From: CAYWBU01 sp942491525
GTDB lineage: Bacteria > Desulfobacterota > Desulfomonilia > UBA1062
Length of the DNA stretch: 64,000 nucleotides
Assembly: GCA_942491525.1 (NCBI GenBank)
Contig: CALOBW010000030.1
Span: 62,001 to 126,000, forward strand
Direction of reading: 5' to 3'
Shown here piece by piece: positions 15,365 to 24,155 of the stretch. The position numbers were made by a program, and so were the translations under genes. How positions within the stretch are numbered: position 1 is the stretch's first letter; every line of letters starts with the position of its first letter. The notes below the pieces were generated by a model. It was not told the DNA's origin. It saw only the letters and a list, made by a program, of their open reading frames with translations, and made no database searches.

Positions 15365-16759
15365 TTGAAAAAAGATTTTGTAATTCCAATACGTGAAAAG
15401 CTGGCCTACGGCGTCGGCGACACCGCCATTAACATTGCCTATGGAGCCATCGGTTTCTACATGCTCTGGTTCATCATCAACGTGGGCGGCATCTCGCCGG
15501 CCAAGGGCGGCCTGATCTTCATGCTGGCCCGCGCCTGGGACGCCATCACTGACTATCTGATGGGCCGCATCTCGGACCAGACCAAGTCCAAGTGGGGCCG
15601 CCGCAGACCCTACATCTTCTTCGGCGCCATCCCCATGGGCATCTGTTTTGCCATGCTCTGGTATGTGCCCCAGGCGACCGAAGCCATGCGTTTCGCCTAC
15701 TACCTGACCGTATTCATCCTCTTCAACACCGCCTTCACCGTGGTGGCCGTGCCCTACGGCTCACTGATGGCTGAGATGACCCAGAACTATGATGAGCGCA
15801 CCAGCCTCTCGGGCTTCCGCATGGGTTCATCCTTCGTGGGCACCCTGCTGGGCGCCGCCGGCGTCTCGCTGATCGTCGACGTGCTCTTCGGCGATCTGCC
15901 CAAGACTCAGAGCTTCCCCTACATGGGTATGATCTTCGGCGTGCTGATTATCGGCATCCTCTTCATCACGGCCAGCGGCACCAGAGAGCGCGCCCGCCAC
16001 AGCGAGCAGGCCTATGAAGGCTTCATGGAGACCATCGGCTCATTCTTCAAGCTCAAGGAGTTCAGAATCGTGCTGGGCATGTTCCTCTTCAACATGATCG
16101 GCTTCGACATCATCATGGCCTCCTTCTACTTCTTCATCGCCGACGTCGTGAAGATCGAAGGCGACCCGACCGTTTTCATGGCCATCCCGCTGGTAATCGC
16201 GGCCGCCGCCTCGCCGCTCTGGATCTTCCTGGGTGAGCGCTGGGGCAAGCAGAAGGCCTACATCATCGCCGCCTTCTACTTCACAGCCGTCATGCTGCTC
16301 TGCCTGATCGCACCCGAGAAGAACGTCGGCATGACCGTTCTGATCTGCGCCCTGGCCGGCATCGGCATCTCGGCCTCCCAGATCATCCCCTGGTCGATCC
16401 TGCCGGACGTCATCGAGATCGACGAGTATAAGAACGGTGTGCGCCGTGAAGGCGCCTTCTTCGGCATCTCAACCTTCCTCTACAAGGTTGCTTCAGCGAT
16501 CGCCATTGCCGGCACCGGCGCCGCCCTGGGCTACTTCGGCTACATTGAGGCCAGCCCCGATGAGGCCATCGCCGCCACCCAGGTCATCGTCCAGCCCGAC
16601 AGCGCCCTGATGGCCGTCAGAGGTCTGATCGGCGTGGCCCCCGGCATCTGCTTCCTGATCTCGGCCTTCTTCGTCTACATCCTGCCGATCAACAAGGAGC
16701 GTTTCCAGGAGATCCTGGCCGAACTTGAGGCCCGCAAAGCCGCCGCCAACAACCAATAA
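15365..16759 (+). CDS. GPH-family sugar:cation symporter (MFS)
   Basis: 464 residues with 12 hydrophobic segments. The glycoside-pentoside-hexuronide family is indicated by KLAYGVGDTAINIAYGAIGFY, the ARAWDAITDYLMGRISD segment and KSKWGRRRPYIFFGA. It probably imports an oligosaccharide or glycoside with a cation. A TTG start at 15365 is inferred because GAGGAG lies eight bases before it; a GTG at 15350 would overlap that ribosome site. The gene precedes two glycosidase genes and is separated from them by a strong terminator. Confidence 0.92.
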   Translation: MKKDFVIPIREKLAYGVGDTAINIAYGAIGFYMLWFIINVGGISPAKGGLIFMLARAWDAITDYLMGRISDQTKSKWGRRRPYIFFGAIPMGICFAMLWYVPQATEAMRFAYYLTVFILFNTAFTVVAVPYGSLMAEMTQNYDERTSLSGFRMGSSFVGTLLGAAGVSLIVDVLFGDLPKTQSFPYMGMIFGVLIIGILFITASGTRERARHSEQAYEGFMETIGSFFKLKEFRIVLGMFLFNMIGFDIIMASFYFFIADVVKIEGDPTVFMAIPLVIAAAASPLWIFLGERWGKQKAYIIAAFYFTAVMLLCLIAPEKNVGMTVLICALAGIGISASQIIPWSILPDVIEIDEYKNGVRREGAFFGISTFLYKVASAIAIAGTGAALGYFGYIEASPDEAIAATQVIVQPDSALMAVRGLIGVAPGICFLISAFFVYILPINKERFQEILAELEARKAAANNQ

Positions 16760-16766
16760 TCCACAC

Positions 16767-16799
16767 GAGGGAGAGGCATTGACCTCTCCCTCTTTTTTT
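16767..16799 (+). terminator. Rho-independent terminator after the GPH symporter
   Basis: GAGGGAGAGG (16767-16776) pairs perfectly with CCTCTCCCTC (16783-16792) around a six-base loop and is followed by seven T residues. It stands eight bases after the symporter stop codon. Confidence 0.92.
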
Positions 16800-16891
16800 A
16801 CCTGCGCAGTTTTCAAACTTTCTGTTCTTTCTCTTGCACCCATCCGCCAACAAATGCTACTCTAGTCCAAGTTCACACATGAGGGATAAGC

Positions 16892-18457
16892 ATGCAGATC
16901 AACAGACAACCGCGATGGCACGAGGAGAAATTTCCCAACGAGGCAACCTTCATCCACCGCCTCTTCAGGCAGGGTGAGCGCGGCCGCGTCGGCAGCCACT
17001 ATCAGCCGGCGTCAGACTATCCCCAGGCACTGCCCATCTATGACAATGTCAAGGACGACCTGCCAAAGGTAGTCATCGAGGATCACCCCGAGTGGGAAGA
17101 GCTCTTCAACTGGACCTGGCAGAGCCTCTACGACCGCCACACCAATACCCCCCGACCCGGCAGCGGCTTCACCGCCAACTACATCGATGCCGCCCTAGAT
17201 AAAAACTACTACCAGTGGGACGCCTGCTTCATCAATCTCTATGCGCGCTACGGCCACCATATCTTTCCGGCCATCAACGCCCTGGACAACTTCTACGCCA
17301 AGCAGCGCGAAGACGGCCTGATCTGGCGCATCTTCAGCGAGACCGACGGTTCAGAGATGTGGTGGGGCAACTACCCCAGCATGGTCAACCCGCCGCTCTT
17401 CGCCTGGAGCGAGCTGGAAAACCTCAAAATCAGCGCCGACCTTGAACGCATCCGGCGCATCATGCCGGCGCTGTCCGCCTACACAGACTGGCTGCAGCAG
17501 GGCATGCGGGCCCACAATTCGCGCCACCAGCTCTACTGGAACTCGCCGGACGGCTCCGGCATGGACAACACCCCGCGCCACGGCAGCGGCTGGGTCGACA
17601 TGTCGTCCCAGCTGGTGCTCAACCACCGCTGCATGGCCGAGCTCTACCAGAACCTGGGCGACTTCAGCCGAGCCGAAGACCACAGCCGGCAGGCCCAGGA
17701 GCTATCAGCCAGAATCAACCACTGGATGTGGGATGAGAAAGACGGATTCTACTACGACCTGGACAATCTGGGCCGCCGCATCAAAATCAAGACCATCGCC
17801 TCCTACTGGCCGCTGATCGCCGGCATCGCCAGCGACCAGCAGGCCCGGTCCCTGGTCGACCATCTCAGGACCAGCTTCGCCAGCCAGGTGCCCTTCCCCT
17901 CCCTCTCGCTCGACCACCGGCTCTTCAATGAGAGCGGGCGCTACTGGCAGGGCGGCGTCTGGGCTCCGACCAGCTATATGGCAATCAAGGGATTGATGCG
18001 CTACGGCTACGATCAGCTGGCCCATGATCTGGGGATGCGCCTGCTGGACGTGGTCAGCCAGGTCTTTGACCAGACCGGCACCATCTGGGAGCTCTACGCC
18101 CCCCAGCGCAACAGCCAGGGACTCTTCCAACCCGGCACCAACAAGGACGGCAGGACACTCTGCGGGCCCGAATTCACCGGCTGGACCGGACTGATACCAA
18201 TCGCCATGCTGATCGAGGACATCATCGGCATCCGGGTCGACGCCGTTCACCAGAGCCTTGACTGGCATATCCGGCACCAAAACCGCCACGGCATCAAGAA
18301 CCTGCGCGTGGGCGCGACCACCGTCAGCCTGATTCATGAATCCAACGGCTGCCTTGCCATCGAGAGCGACGGCGAGCTGCACCTCAACATCCACCGCTAT
18401 ACCCACAGCGAATCCACCCGGATTGAAGCCGGCCGACAAAAAATCAAACTTGCATGA
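16892..18457 (+). CDS. MGH1-like / GH63-type glycoside hydrolase
   Basis: 521 residues of an (alpha/alpha)6-barrel glycosidase. Diagnostic pieces are YYQWDACFINLYA, the acid-lined DGSGMDNTPRHGSGWVDMSSQ, GGVWAPTSYMAIKGLMRYGY and FTGWTGLIP near the end. The family includes mannosylglycerate, glucosylglycerate and related hydrolases, plus other alpha-glucosidases and trehalases. There is no signal peptide, so it should act in the cytoplasm on imported or endogenous glycoside. The ribosome site is GAGGG. Its stop overlaps the following alpha-galactosidase start (ATGA). Confidence 0.85.
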   Translation: MQINRQPRWHEEKFPNEATFIHRLFRQGERGRVGSHYQPASDYPQALPIYDNVKDDLPKVVIEDHPEWEELFNWTWQSLYDRHTNTPRPGSGFTANYIDAALDKNYYQWDACFINLYARYGHHIFPAINALDNFYAKQREDGLIWRIFSETDGSEMWWGNYPSMVNPPLFAWSELENLKISADLERIRRIMPALSAYTDWLQQGMRAHNSRHQLYWNSPDGSGMDNTPRHGSGWVDMSSQLVLNHRCMAELYQNLGDFSRAEDHSRQAQELSARINHWMWDEKDGFYYDLDNLGRRIKIKTIASYWPLIAGIASDQQARSLVDHLRTSFASQVPFPSLSLDHRLFNESGRYWQGGVWAPTSYMAIKGLMRYGYDQLAHDLGMRLLDVVSQVFDQTGTIWELYAPQRNSQGLFQPGTNKDGRTLCGPEFTGWTGLIPIAMLIEDIIGIRVDAVHQSLDWHIRHQNRHGIKNLRVGATTVSLIHESNGCLAIESDGELHLNIHRYTHSESTRIEAGRQKIKLA

Positions 18458-19989
18458 AAAAATTCATCCAGCGATCACTCTTCATTGCCGGCGCCCTCTG
18501 CAGCATCTGTCTCATCCAGCGCAGGGAAGAGCCCGTCATCTCGCCGCCACCGCCCGCGACGCCCCGCATCAACGGCGCCAGAGTTTTCGGCGTACGGCCG
18601 GGCAGCCCGCTGCTCTACACCATCGCGGCCTCGGGTTTGCGGCCCATGCAATTTATGGCAGAGAACCTGCCAGCCGGCTTGCAGCTCAATCCTGAGAGCG
18701 GTCAAATTACAGGCGGACTTGAGATAAAGGGCGACTACCGGGTGACCCTGATCGCCCAGAACGATCTCGGGTGCGCGCAACGCGACCTTTTGATCCGCTG
18801 CGGCGAGGAGATCTGCCTGACGCCGCCCATGGGCTGGAACAGCTGGTACTGCCTGAGCGAGGCGGTCAGCGACAAAGCCATCCGCCAGACCGCCAAAGCC
18901 TTTGTGGACAAGGGCCTGGTCAACCACGGCTGGAGCTACGTCAACATCGATGACTGCTGGCAGGGCGTGCGCGAAGATGGCGCAATCCAGGGCAATGAGC
19001 GTTTTCCCGACATGGGCGGACTCTGCGACTATGTGCACGCGCTGGGACTCAAGATCGGCATCTACTCGACCCCCTGGCAGGCAACCTATGCCGGCTTCAT
19101 CGGCGGCAGCGTACCGGAGGAGGGCTATGAGGCCCATGCCCTGCCTGAGAAGAAGCGCCGCCAGAAGCACCAGTTCTTCGGCCGCTACCCCAAATCGCTC
19201 AAGCTGGGGCTCAACAAAGTTGCCATGGATTGGCGCGGCGAGTACGATGCCAGGCAGTGGGCCGAGTGGGGTTTCGACTACGTCAAGCAGGACTGGAATC
19301 CCAACGACGTACCCACCACCGGAAGGCTGCTCGAAGACCTCAAAAAGAGCGGCCGCGACATCGTCCTGAGCCTCTCCAACACAGCACCCTATGAGAACGC
19401 TGCCGGTTTGAGCGAACTGGCCAACTGCTGGCGCACCAGCGGCGACATCATCGACCGCTGGTTCAGCGTATCCCGCATCGGCTTCTCGCAGGCGCGCTGG
19501 CAGCGTTTCACCAAGCCGGGCCACTTCAACGATCCGGACATGCTCCAGCTGGGGCGCATCGGCACCCCCAACCGCCAAAACAAAAAGAGCCGCCCCAGCC
19601 ACCTAAGCAAGATCGAACAGCAGAGCCAGTTCAGCCTCTGGTGCATCCTGAGCGCGCCCCTGATCCTGAGTTGCGCCATCGAGGAGCTGGACGAGTTCAC
19701 CCTGAGCCTGCTGACCAACGATGAGGTGATCGCCGTCAACCAGGACCCGCTGGCCGCCCCGGCCGAGCGCATCAAACTTGGATTCGGGATCGAGGCCTGG
19801 ACCAAACCCCTGGCCGACGGCGGATACGCCATCGGCATCTTCAACCGCCTGCCCTTCAGGCGCACAGCCAGGCTCGATAAACTCAGAGTGAACGGCACGC
19901 TGCGCGACCTCTGGCGCCAGGCCGATGCCAGCGGAAACTGTTTCAGCCTGGCGGGCCACGGCTGCGTCATGCTCAGAACGAAGATTTAA
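18454..19989 (+). CDS. GH27 alpha-galactosidase-like enzyme with N-terminal Ig-like domain
   Basis: 511 residues. The N-terminus is a hydrophobic signal (residues 1-22) followed by an Ig-like putative sugar-associated domain (NLPAGLQLNPESGQITGG). The GH27 catalytic barrel starts at TPPMGWNSW. It shows IDDCWQG, the nucleophile region FDYVKQDW (Asp about 280) and the acid/base in NDPDML (Asp about 362), and ends with the usual beta-sandwich. It is expected to release alpha-galactose or alpha-N-acetylgalactosamine from glycans, outside the cytoplasm. Translation is coupled to the MGH1-like gene. Confidence 0.93.
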   Translation: MKKFIQRSLFIAGALCSICLIQRREEPVISPPPPATPRINGARVFGVRPGSPLLYTIAASGLRPMQFMAENLPAGLQLNPESGQITGGLEIKGDYRVTLIAQNDLGCAQRDLLIRCGEEICLTPPMGWNSWYCLSEAVSDKAIRQTAKAFVDKGLVNHGWSYVNIDDCWQGVREDGAIQGNERFPDMGGLCDYVHALGLKIGIYSTPWQATYAGFIGGSVPEEGYEAHALPEKKRRQKHQFFGRYPKSLKLGLNKVAMDWRGEYDARQWAEWGFDYVKQDWNPNDVPTTGRLLEDLKKSGRDIVLSLSNTAPYENAAGLSELANCWRTSGDIIDRWFSVSRIGFSQARWQRFTKPGHFNDPDMLQLGRIGTPNRQNKKSRPSHLSKIEQQSQFSLWCILSAPLILSCAIEELDEFTLSLLTNDEVIAVNQDPLAAPAERIKLGFGIEAWTKPLADGGYAIGIFNRLPFRRTARLDKLRVNGTLRDLWRQADASGNCFSLAGHGCVMLRTKI

Positions 19990-20093
19990 TATCGTCGATA
20001 TCATTGACAAAAGCACAATAAATATCTACTCTTGAGCTGTTCTGGCAGACAGCGTCTGCGATTCCACTGCACTTGATGAACCGGAGGTTGATA

Positions 20094-20975
20094 ATGAAAA
20101 AGTTGATGATCTCGATCATTTTTGTACTGATATTCAGCACCACCTTGCTGGGAGCAACAACCTATAACCATATTGTTGCTTTTGGGGATAGTCTGACGGA
20201 CAACAAACCCAATCCCAGCAATCCACAATATGCAGCCTACTCCAATGGTCCAGTTTGGATTGATTATGTCGCCAACGACATGGGATGCAACCTTGATAAC
20301 TATGCCGATAGCGGTGATCGATCTGAACATCTTTCAAGTCAGCTGGACGAGTTCCAAACTACGTTGGGAGAAACAGGCATTAGCAAGGAAACCCTCATCA
20401 CCATCTGGATTGGCGGCAATGATATAAAGGACTTTTTCTGGGATGGGGACATAACCAATCAAGAGGAAGTTGACACCTATCTTTTACAGGCAATGAACTC
20501 GATCTCTGCCACCGTTAATGAACTGATTGATCTTGGGGCAAGCAACTTCCTGCTGCTCAACGTACCCAATCTCGGACAAACCCCAGGGGCACGCCTTATG
20601 AATCGAGTAAATGAAACTGAGTATCTCACAGACGAATTTAACCGCCAGCTAACCTCAACATTTTCCGATCTACTTAATGATAACCAGGACAGTATTTTCT
20701 TTCAGACATATGACGCTTACGCCCTACTGGAATCGGCGGTGGCCAATCCAGAAGCCTACGGTATCACCAATGTCAGCGACCCGCTCAAGTTTGCAGGCGC
20801 AGACGCTGATCCAGATGGATACCTCTTCTGGGATCTCATTCACCCCACCACCCGCACCCATGAGATGATCGCCAACGAAATCAGCCAACTCATCAACCCC
20901 GTCCCCCTCCCCGGCTCAATCATCCTACTCTTATCCGGCCTACTGGGCGTAGCGGGCATCAAAAGAAGACGCTGA
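20094..20975 (+). CDS. SGNH/GDSL esterase with VPLPA-CTERM sorting signal
   Basis: 293 residues. After a signal peptide (residues 1-21) comes the GDSL block I (IVAFGDSLTDNK), block III IWIGGNDIKDF and block V DLIHPTTRTHEMIA: the Ser, Gly, Asn and His of SGNH hydrolases are all present. The end is VPLPGS, a hydrophobic helix and an Arg cluster. This is the PEP-CTERM/VPLPA-type tail processed by exosortase in Gram-negative bacteria. It should be an exported lipase or esterase, possibly anchored at the surface. Start chosen for CGGAGG six bases upstream. The exosortase must be encoded elsewhere. Confidence 0.93.
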   Translation: MKKLMISIIFVLIFSTTLLGATTYNHIVAFGDSLTDNKPNPSNPQYAAYSNGPVWIDYVANDMGCNLDNYADSGDRSEHLSSQLDEFQTTLGETGISKETLITIWIGGNDIKDFFWDGDITNQEEVDTYLLQAMNSISATVNELIDLGASNFLLLNVPNLGQTPGARLMNRVNETEYLTDEFNRQLTSTFSDLLNDNQDSIFFQTYDAYALLESAVANPEAYGITNVSDPLKFAGADADPDGYLFWDLIHPTTRTHEMIANEISQLINPVPLPGSIILLLSGLLGVAGIKRRR

Positions 20976-20982
20976 ACAAACG

Positions 20983-21009
20983 GTTCCGGTGAAGCACTTT
21001 CACCGGAAC
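20983..21009 (+). terminator. Hairpin after the SGNH esterase gene
   Basis: GTTCCGGTGAA at 20983-20993 pairs with TTCACCGGAAC at 20999-21009 around a five-base loop. The tail downstream is not T-rich, so it may be a rho-dependent or mRNA-stabilising hairpin and not a strict terminator. The remaining intergenic bases to 21310 hold the conserved upstream block of the lipoprotein gene. Confidence 0.6.
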
Positions 21010-21186
21010 AATCAATCAATTTACGAATCGATTAAGATTCACCAGATGCAGTTTTCTCAAGCAAATCAAGTGCAGGATTCGGAGGCAATTCAAAAAGCCG
21101 AAAAAATAATTAAATTCGAATTTTATTCCGAATGAAGTTCGAACCCTGATCACTCAGGCAGCACCGTCACGAGCGCCATTCAGAAG

Positions 21187-21310
21187 CTATGCTGCTATAT
21201 ATTTTTTTACATTTTCAAGGGTTTACAGATGTCAACCTAGTATGTCTTAAATGCAATATATTTATTCTGCACTGTCATTTTATGCAGAAACACCACGAGG
21301 AGGATTTGTT
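21187..21310 (+). promoter_or_regulatory. Conserved upstream region of first triplicated lipoprotein
   Basis: This region holds CTATGCTGCTATATATTTTT, then ACATTTT, an AATGCAATATA segment, a GCAGAAA segment and the ACGAGGAG ribosome site. The same order of elements occurs upstream of the second lipoprotein at 24030-24155 with almost the same distance to the ATG (124 versus 126 bases). The TATATA may be part of a -10 element. The conservation shows that the promoter was duplicated with the gene or is under selection. Confidence 0.5.
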
Positions 21311-23833
21311 ATGTCTAAGAGGTTTGTCAAAATCGTTACACTTCTAATTTACTTCGCCATGGCAACATTAGGGCTGACCGGCTGCAAGGAGAACGGCGTC
21401 CTGATTCTGGCGCCCTACGGCGAGCCCCAGCAGAATGAACAGATGGCCGCCTGGGCCAGCAAGGTTCAGAAGAGCCTGGGCGATGACTACTCGGTCAAGG
21501 TCGGTTTCACCAACATGGAGGAGCCTGATGCGAGCTACATGAATGCAACCCAGGCCGCCGAGGCCATCAAGTCCGAGACCAACGGCACCATGAGCAAGCT
21601 CAAGAAGGCGGTCGTCTTCAGGGCCATTGCCCAGGCCTACGGCGACCAGTATGAAGCCATGAACTCCGAGGTCTTTGCCGCCAAGAACGCCCTGGGACTC
21701 AGCAATGACAAGATCAACGAGGCCCCCGGCTTCGGCTATCACTACGTGATGGCCAACACCATCAAGGCCAGACTCGACAAGAGCTGCAACTTTGTCGGCT
21801 CCGCCGGCGAGATCACAGGCGACAACGACCTGGTTGCCAGCCAGTCAATCCTCAACATCACCATGAAAGAGGACCGCTCAAACGTCACCCAGGAGACCAT
21901 CGACTACCTGCAGCAGACCTACGGTTTCAAGAAGATCCGCCTGATCGATGACAACAGCATGTGGAGCCTGCTGGCCGTCAACCTGGTGGCCGGCGGCCGC
22001 AATGTGGTTGTGCCCTACTACACCACCATGCCCGAATCAACATCCCTGAGCCACGGCGCCATGACCTGGGACGGCGACGTTGCCATCTACTATCTGCCGG
22101 ACGGCGACAAGGCGCGCCGCGGCGAGAACACCATCCTTGAAGATGGAACCGCCCTGGGCGTCGTGCGCCACTATGTCGACGGCGGCAGCTACGAAGGCGG
22201 CACCCAGATCGTGCCCGATCCCATGGCCCGCGGCATCCTGATTCTGGCCCCCTATCTGAGCGAGCGCGAGAATGACCAGGTTCAGGCCTGGGCAGCCATG
22301 GTGGCCGATGAGTTCGCCGACGCCGACGTCAAGGTTGGCTTCACCGACACCCCGGCCGAGAACATCTATCCCTACCAGAAGGCCAGCGAGGCCGCCCTTG
22401 ACCTGGTTGCCGACAACTCGCTCGACATGGCCCTGATCTTCAAGGTGGTCGCCAAGACCAACGGCGACGTGGCCGCCAGCATGGATGATGAAGTCTCACT
22501 CTGCTCCACCATCCTGAACTCCGCCGCCCAGGAGCTCTACGTCGCTCCCGGCTTCGGTTACCAGCAGCACTTCTATGACACCATCAAGGCCCGCCTGCTC
22601 AGCACCTGCGACTTTGTAGGCTCAGCCGGCGAAATTGAAGACGGCAACGACCTGGTCGGCCGCAAGTCAATCCTCAACATCACCCTTAAGGAGAGCCAGG
22701 CCTCCGTGGCCCCCTTCCTGATCAACCAGTTCAAGAGCGAGTTCGGCTTCCAGCAGGTGCGCGTCATCGACGAAGCCCACGGCGGAGCCTGGACCCTGCT
22801 GGCCGTTGATCTGCCCGCCGGCGGCCGCAACGTGGTTGTGCCCTACTACACCACCCAGAGCGACGATGTATCGCTGCACCACGGCACCATGACCTGGGAC
22901 GGCGATGTGGGCATCTACTACCTGCCCGACGGCGCCAAGGCCAACCGCGACAAGAACACCATCCTGCACGACGCCTCATCGCTGGAAGTGGTACGCTACT
23001 TCTTTGAGGGCAACACCGTTGAGCCGCCCATGGACCCGGCCGACGCCATTCTGCTTGTGGCCCCCTACGGCGAGGAGCGCCAGAACAGCGAAGTGCTGGC
23101 CTGGAGCGAGAAGGTCAAGGCCAGATATCCCAACCGTGCGGTTGAGCTCGGTTTCACCGGCGCCGGCACCCCCAGCTACCCCTACTTGAGCGCCCTGGAT
23201 GCGGCCCACAAACTGAATCAGGCCGCCATCCTGCAGAGCGTGGACATCTTCCGGGTGATCGTCAAATCTGACGGCGTCACCGCAACCGCCATGGATGCCG
23301 AAGTTCAGGAGGCCCGTGAGTCACTCCTGATCGACGACAGCCTGATCAGCGACATCCGCGGCTTCGGCTACGGCCAGGTCATGATCGACACCATCAAGGC
23401 CCGCATCGCGAGCCAGCTCGACTTCTTCACCTCGCGCTGGGATGTCAAGGACGGCAATGATCTGGTAGCCGCCAAGTCAACGCTGAACATCATCGTTCAC
23501 GAAGAGAAGGAGAGCGTGCCCCAGTGGGCAATCGACGAGATCCAGGCCGCCTTCGGCTTCACCAGAATGCGCCTGATCGACTGCGATCCCTGGGGAGCCC
23601 CCAGCCTCTGGCCCCTGGACAACGCCGCCGGCGGCCGCAACGTGGCCATCCCCTACATGACCACCATGACCGATGAGCAGGGCCACGGCATCGGCACCAT
23701 GACCTGGGACGGCACCTCGCCCACCATCTGCATCTACTATCTGCCGGATGGGACCACGGCCTCACGCAACCAGAACACCATCCTGAATTTTGACTCATCC
23801 CTGGATGCCCTGGACAGCCTAATCAACCAGTAA
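21311..23833 (+). CDS. Lipoprotein with three tandem chelatase-like repeats (copy 1)
   Basis: 840 residues. The N-terminus is a lipoprotein signal with lipobox LTGC (Cys about 25), so the protein is membrane-anchored and extracytoplasmic. The remainder is three ~270-residue repeats beginning at bases 21394, 22232 and 23045. Each starts with ILAPY or VAPY, then has GFGY....DTIKAR, NDLV..KSILNI, an RLID segment, AGGRNVVVPYYTT and MTWDGDV.IYYLPDG. The first ~110 residues of each repeat resemble CbiX-type sirohydrochlorin chelatases (HGS replaced by PYG/PYL, catalytic histidines absent). I infer a tetrapyrrole- or metal-related binding protein; the family itself I do not recognise. Start fixed by ACGAGGAGG. 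Confidence 0.8.
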   Translation: MSKRFVKIVTLLIYFAMATLGLTGCKENGVLILAPYGEPQQNEQMAAWASKVQKSLGDDYSVKVGFTNMEEPDASYMNATQAAEAIKSETNGTMSKLKKAVVFRAIAQAYGDQYEAMNSEVFAAKNALGLSNDKINEAPGFGYHYVMANTIKARLDKSCNFVGSAGEITGDNDLVASQSILNITMKEDRSNVTQETIDYLQQTYGFKKIRLIDDNSMWSLLAVNLVAGGRNVVVPYYTTMPESTSLSHGAMTWDGDVAIYYLPDGDKARRGENTILEDGTALGVVRHYVDGGSYEGGTQIVPDPMARGILILAPYLSERENDQVQAWAAMVADEFADADVKVGFTDTPAENIYPYQKASEAALDLVADNSLDMALIFKVVAKTNGDVAASMDDEVSLCSTILNSAAQELYVAPGFGYQQHFYDTIKARLLSTCDFVGSAGEIEDGNDLVGRKSILNITLKESQASVAPFLINQFKSEFGFQQVRVIDEAHGGAWTLLAVDLPAGGRNVVVPYYTTQSDDVSLHHGTMTWDGDVGIYYLPDGAKANRDKNTILHDASSLEVVRYFFEGNTVEPPMDPADAILLVAPYGEERQNSEVLAWSEKVKARYPNRAVELGFTGAGTPSYPYLSALDAAHKLNQAAILQSVDIFRVIVKSDGVTATAMDAEVQEARESLLIDDSLISDIRGFGYGQVMIDTIKARIASQLDFFTSRWDVKDGNDLVAAKSTLNIIVHEEKESVPQWAIDEIQAAFGFTRMRLIDCDPWGAPSLWPLDNAAGGRNVAIPYMTTMTDEQGHGIGTMTWDGTSPTICIYYLPDGTTASRNQNTILNFDSSLDALDSLINQ
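21394..23833 (+). repeat. Three tandem ~0.8-kb coding repeats in copy 1
   Basis: Units are 21394-22231, 22232-23044 and 23045-23833 (279, 271 and 263 codons). They begin GVLILAPY, GILILAPY and AILLVAPY. Units 1 and 2 are more alike than either is to unit 3, which has DIRGFGYGQVMID and an extra DPWGAPSLWPLD insertion. The same unit-by-unit relation holds in the second gene, so triplication came before the gene duplication. Confidence 0.85.
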
Positions 23834-23836
23834 CCC

Positions 23837-23867
23837 AAAGGGGCGGATACCTTTCCGCCCCTTTTTC
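23837..23867 (+). terminator. Rho-independent terminator after lipoprotein copy 1
   Basis: AAAGGGGCGGA pairs with TCCGCCCCTTT around a short loop and runs into T residues. It begins three bases after the stop codon. The rest of the 322-base gap to 24155 contains the duplicated upstream region of copy 2. Confidence 0.9.
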
Positions 23868-24029
23868 TACCCCCTTCATCTCAAATTAAATCCCGCTTGA
23901 TATTACGAACCGCCTCCCCTGAGCCAAGTCTGTTCAGCCGGTTGAAAAAATAATTTTATTCGAACTTAATTCTGATCGCGATTCGAATCAAGGTCAGCCA
24001 GACAGCGTCTGCAAAAGCAAAATTTAACC

Positions 24030-24155
24030 CTATGCTGCTATATACTTTTTTACATTTGGAGCTCTTTACACCCCCAATCAAATGCGCCTAGAATGCAAAA
24101 TATTGATTCTGCCAGCATCATTTTCAGCAGAAATACATCTACGAGGAGAGTTTTT
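24030..24155 (+). promoter_or_regulatory. Conserved upstream region of second triplicated lipoprotein
   Basis: CTATGCTGCTATATACTTTT and the following TTACATTT, AATGCAAAATAT, CAGCAGAAAT and ACGAGGAG elements repeat those before copy 1 in order and spacing. Upstream at about 23945-23990 both copies also share TTCGAA-rich sequence, so the similarity covers some 200 bases before each gene. Confidence 0.5.

Noticed and set aside
18475..19602. 375-residue frame opposite the GH27 gene
   Set aside because: Antisense shadow; GH27 active-site residues are on the plus strand.
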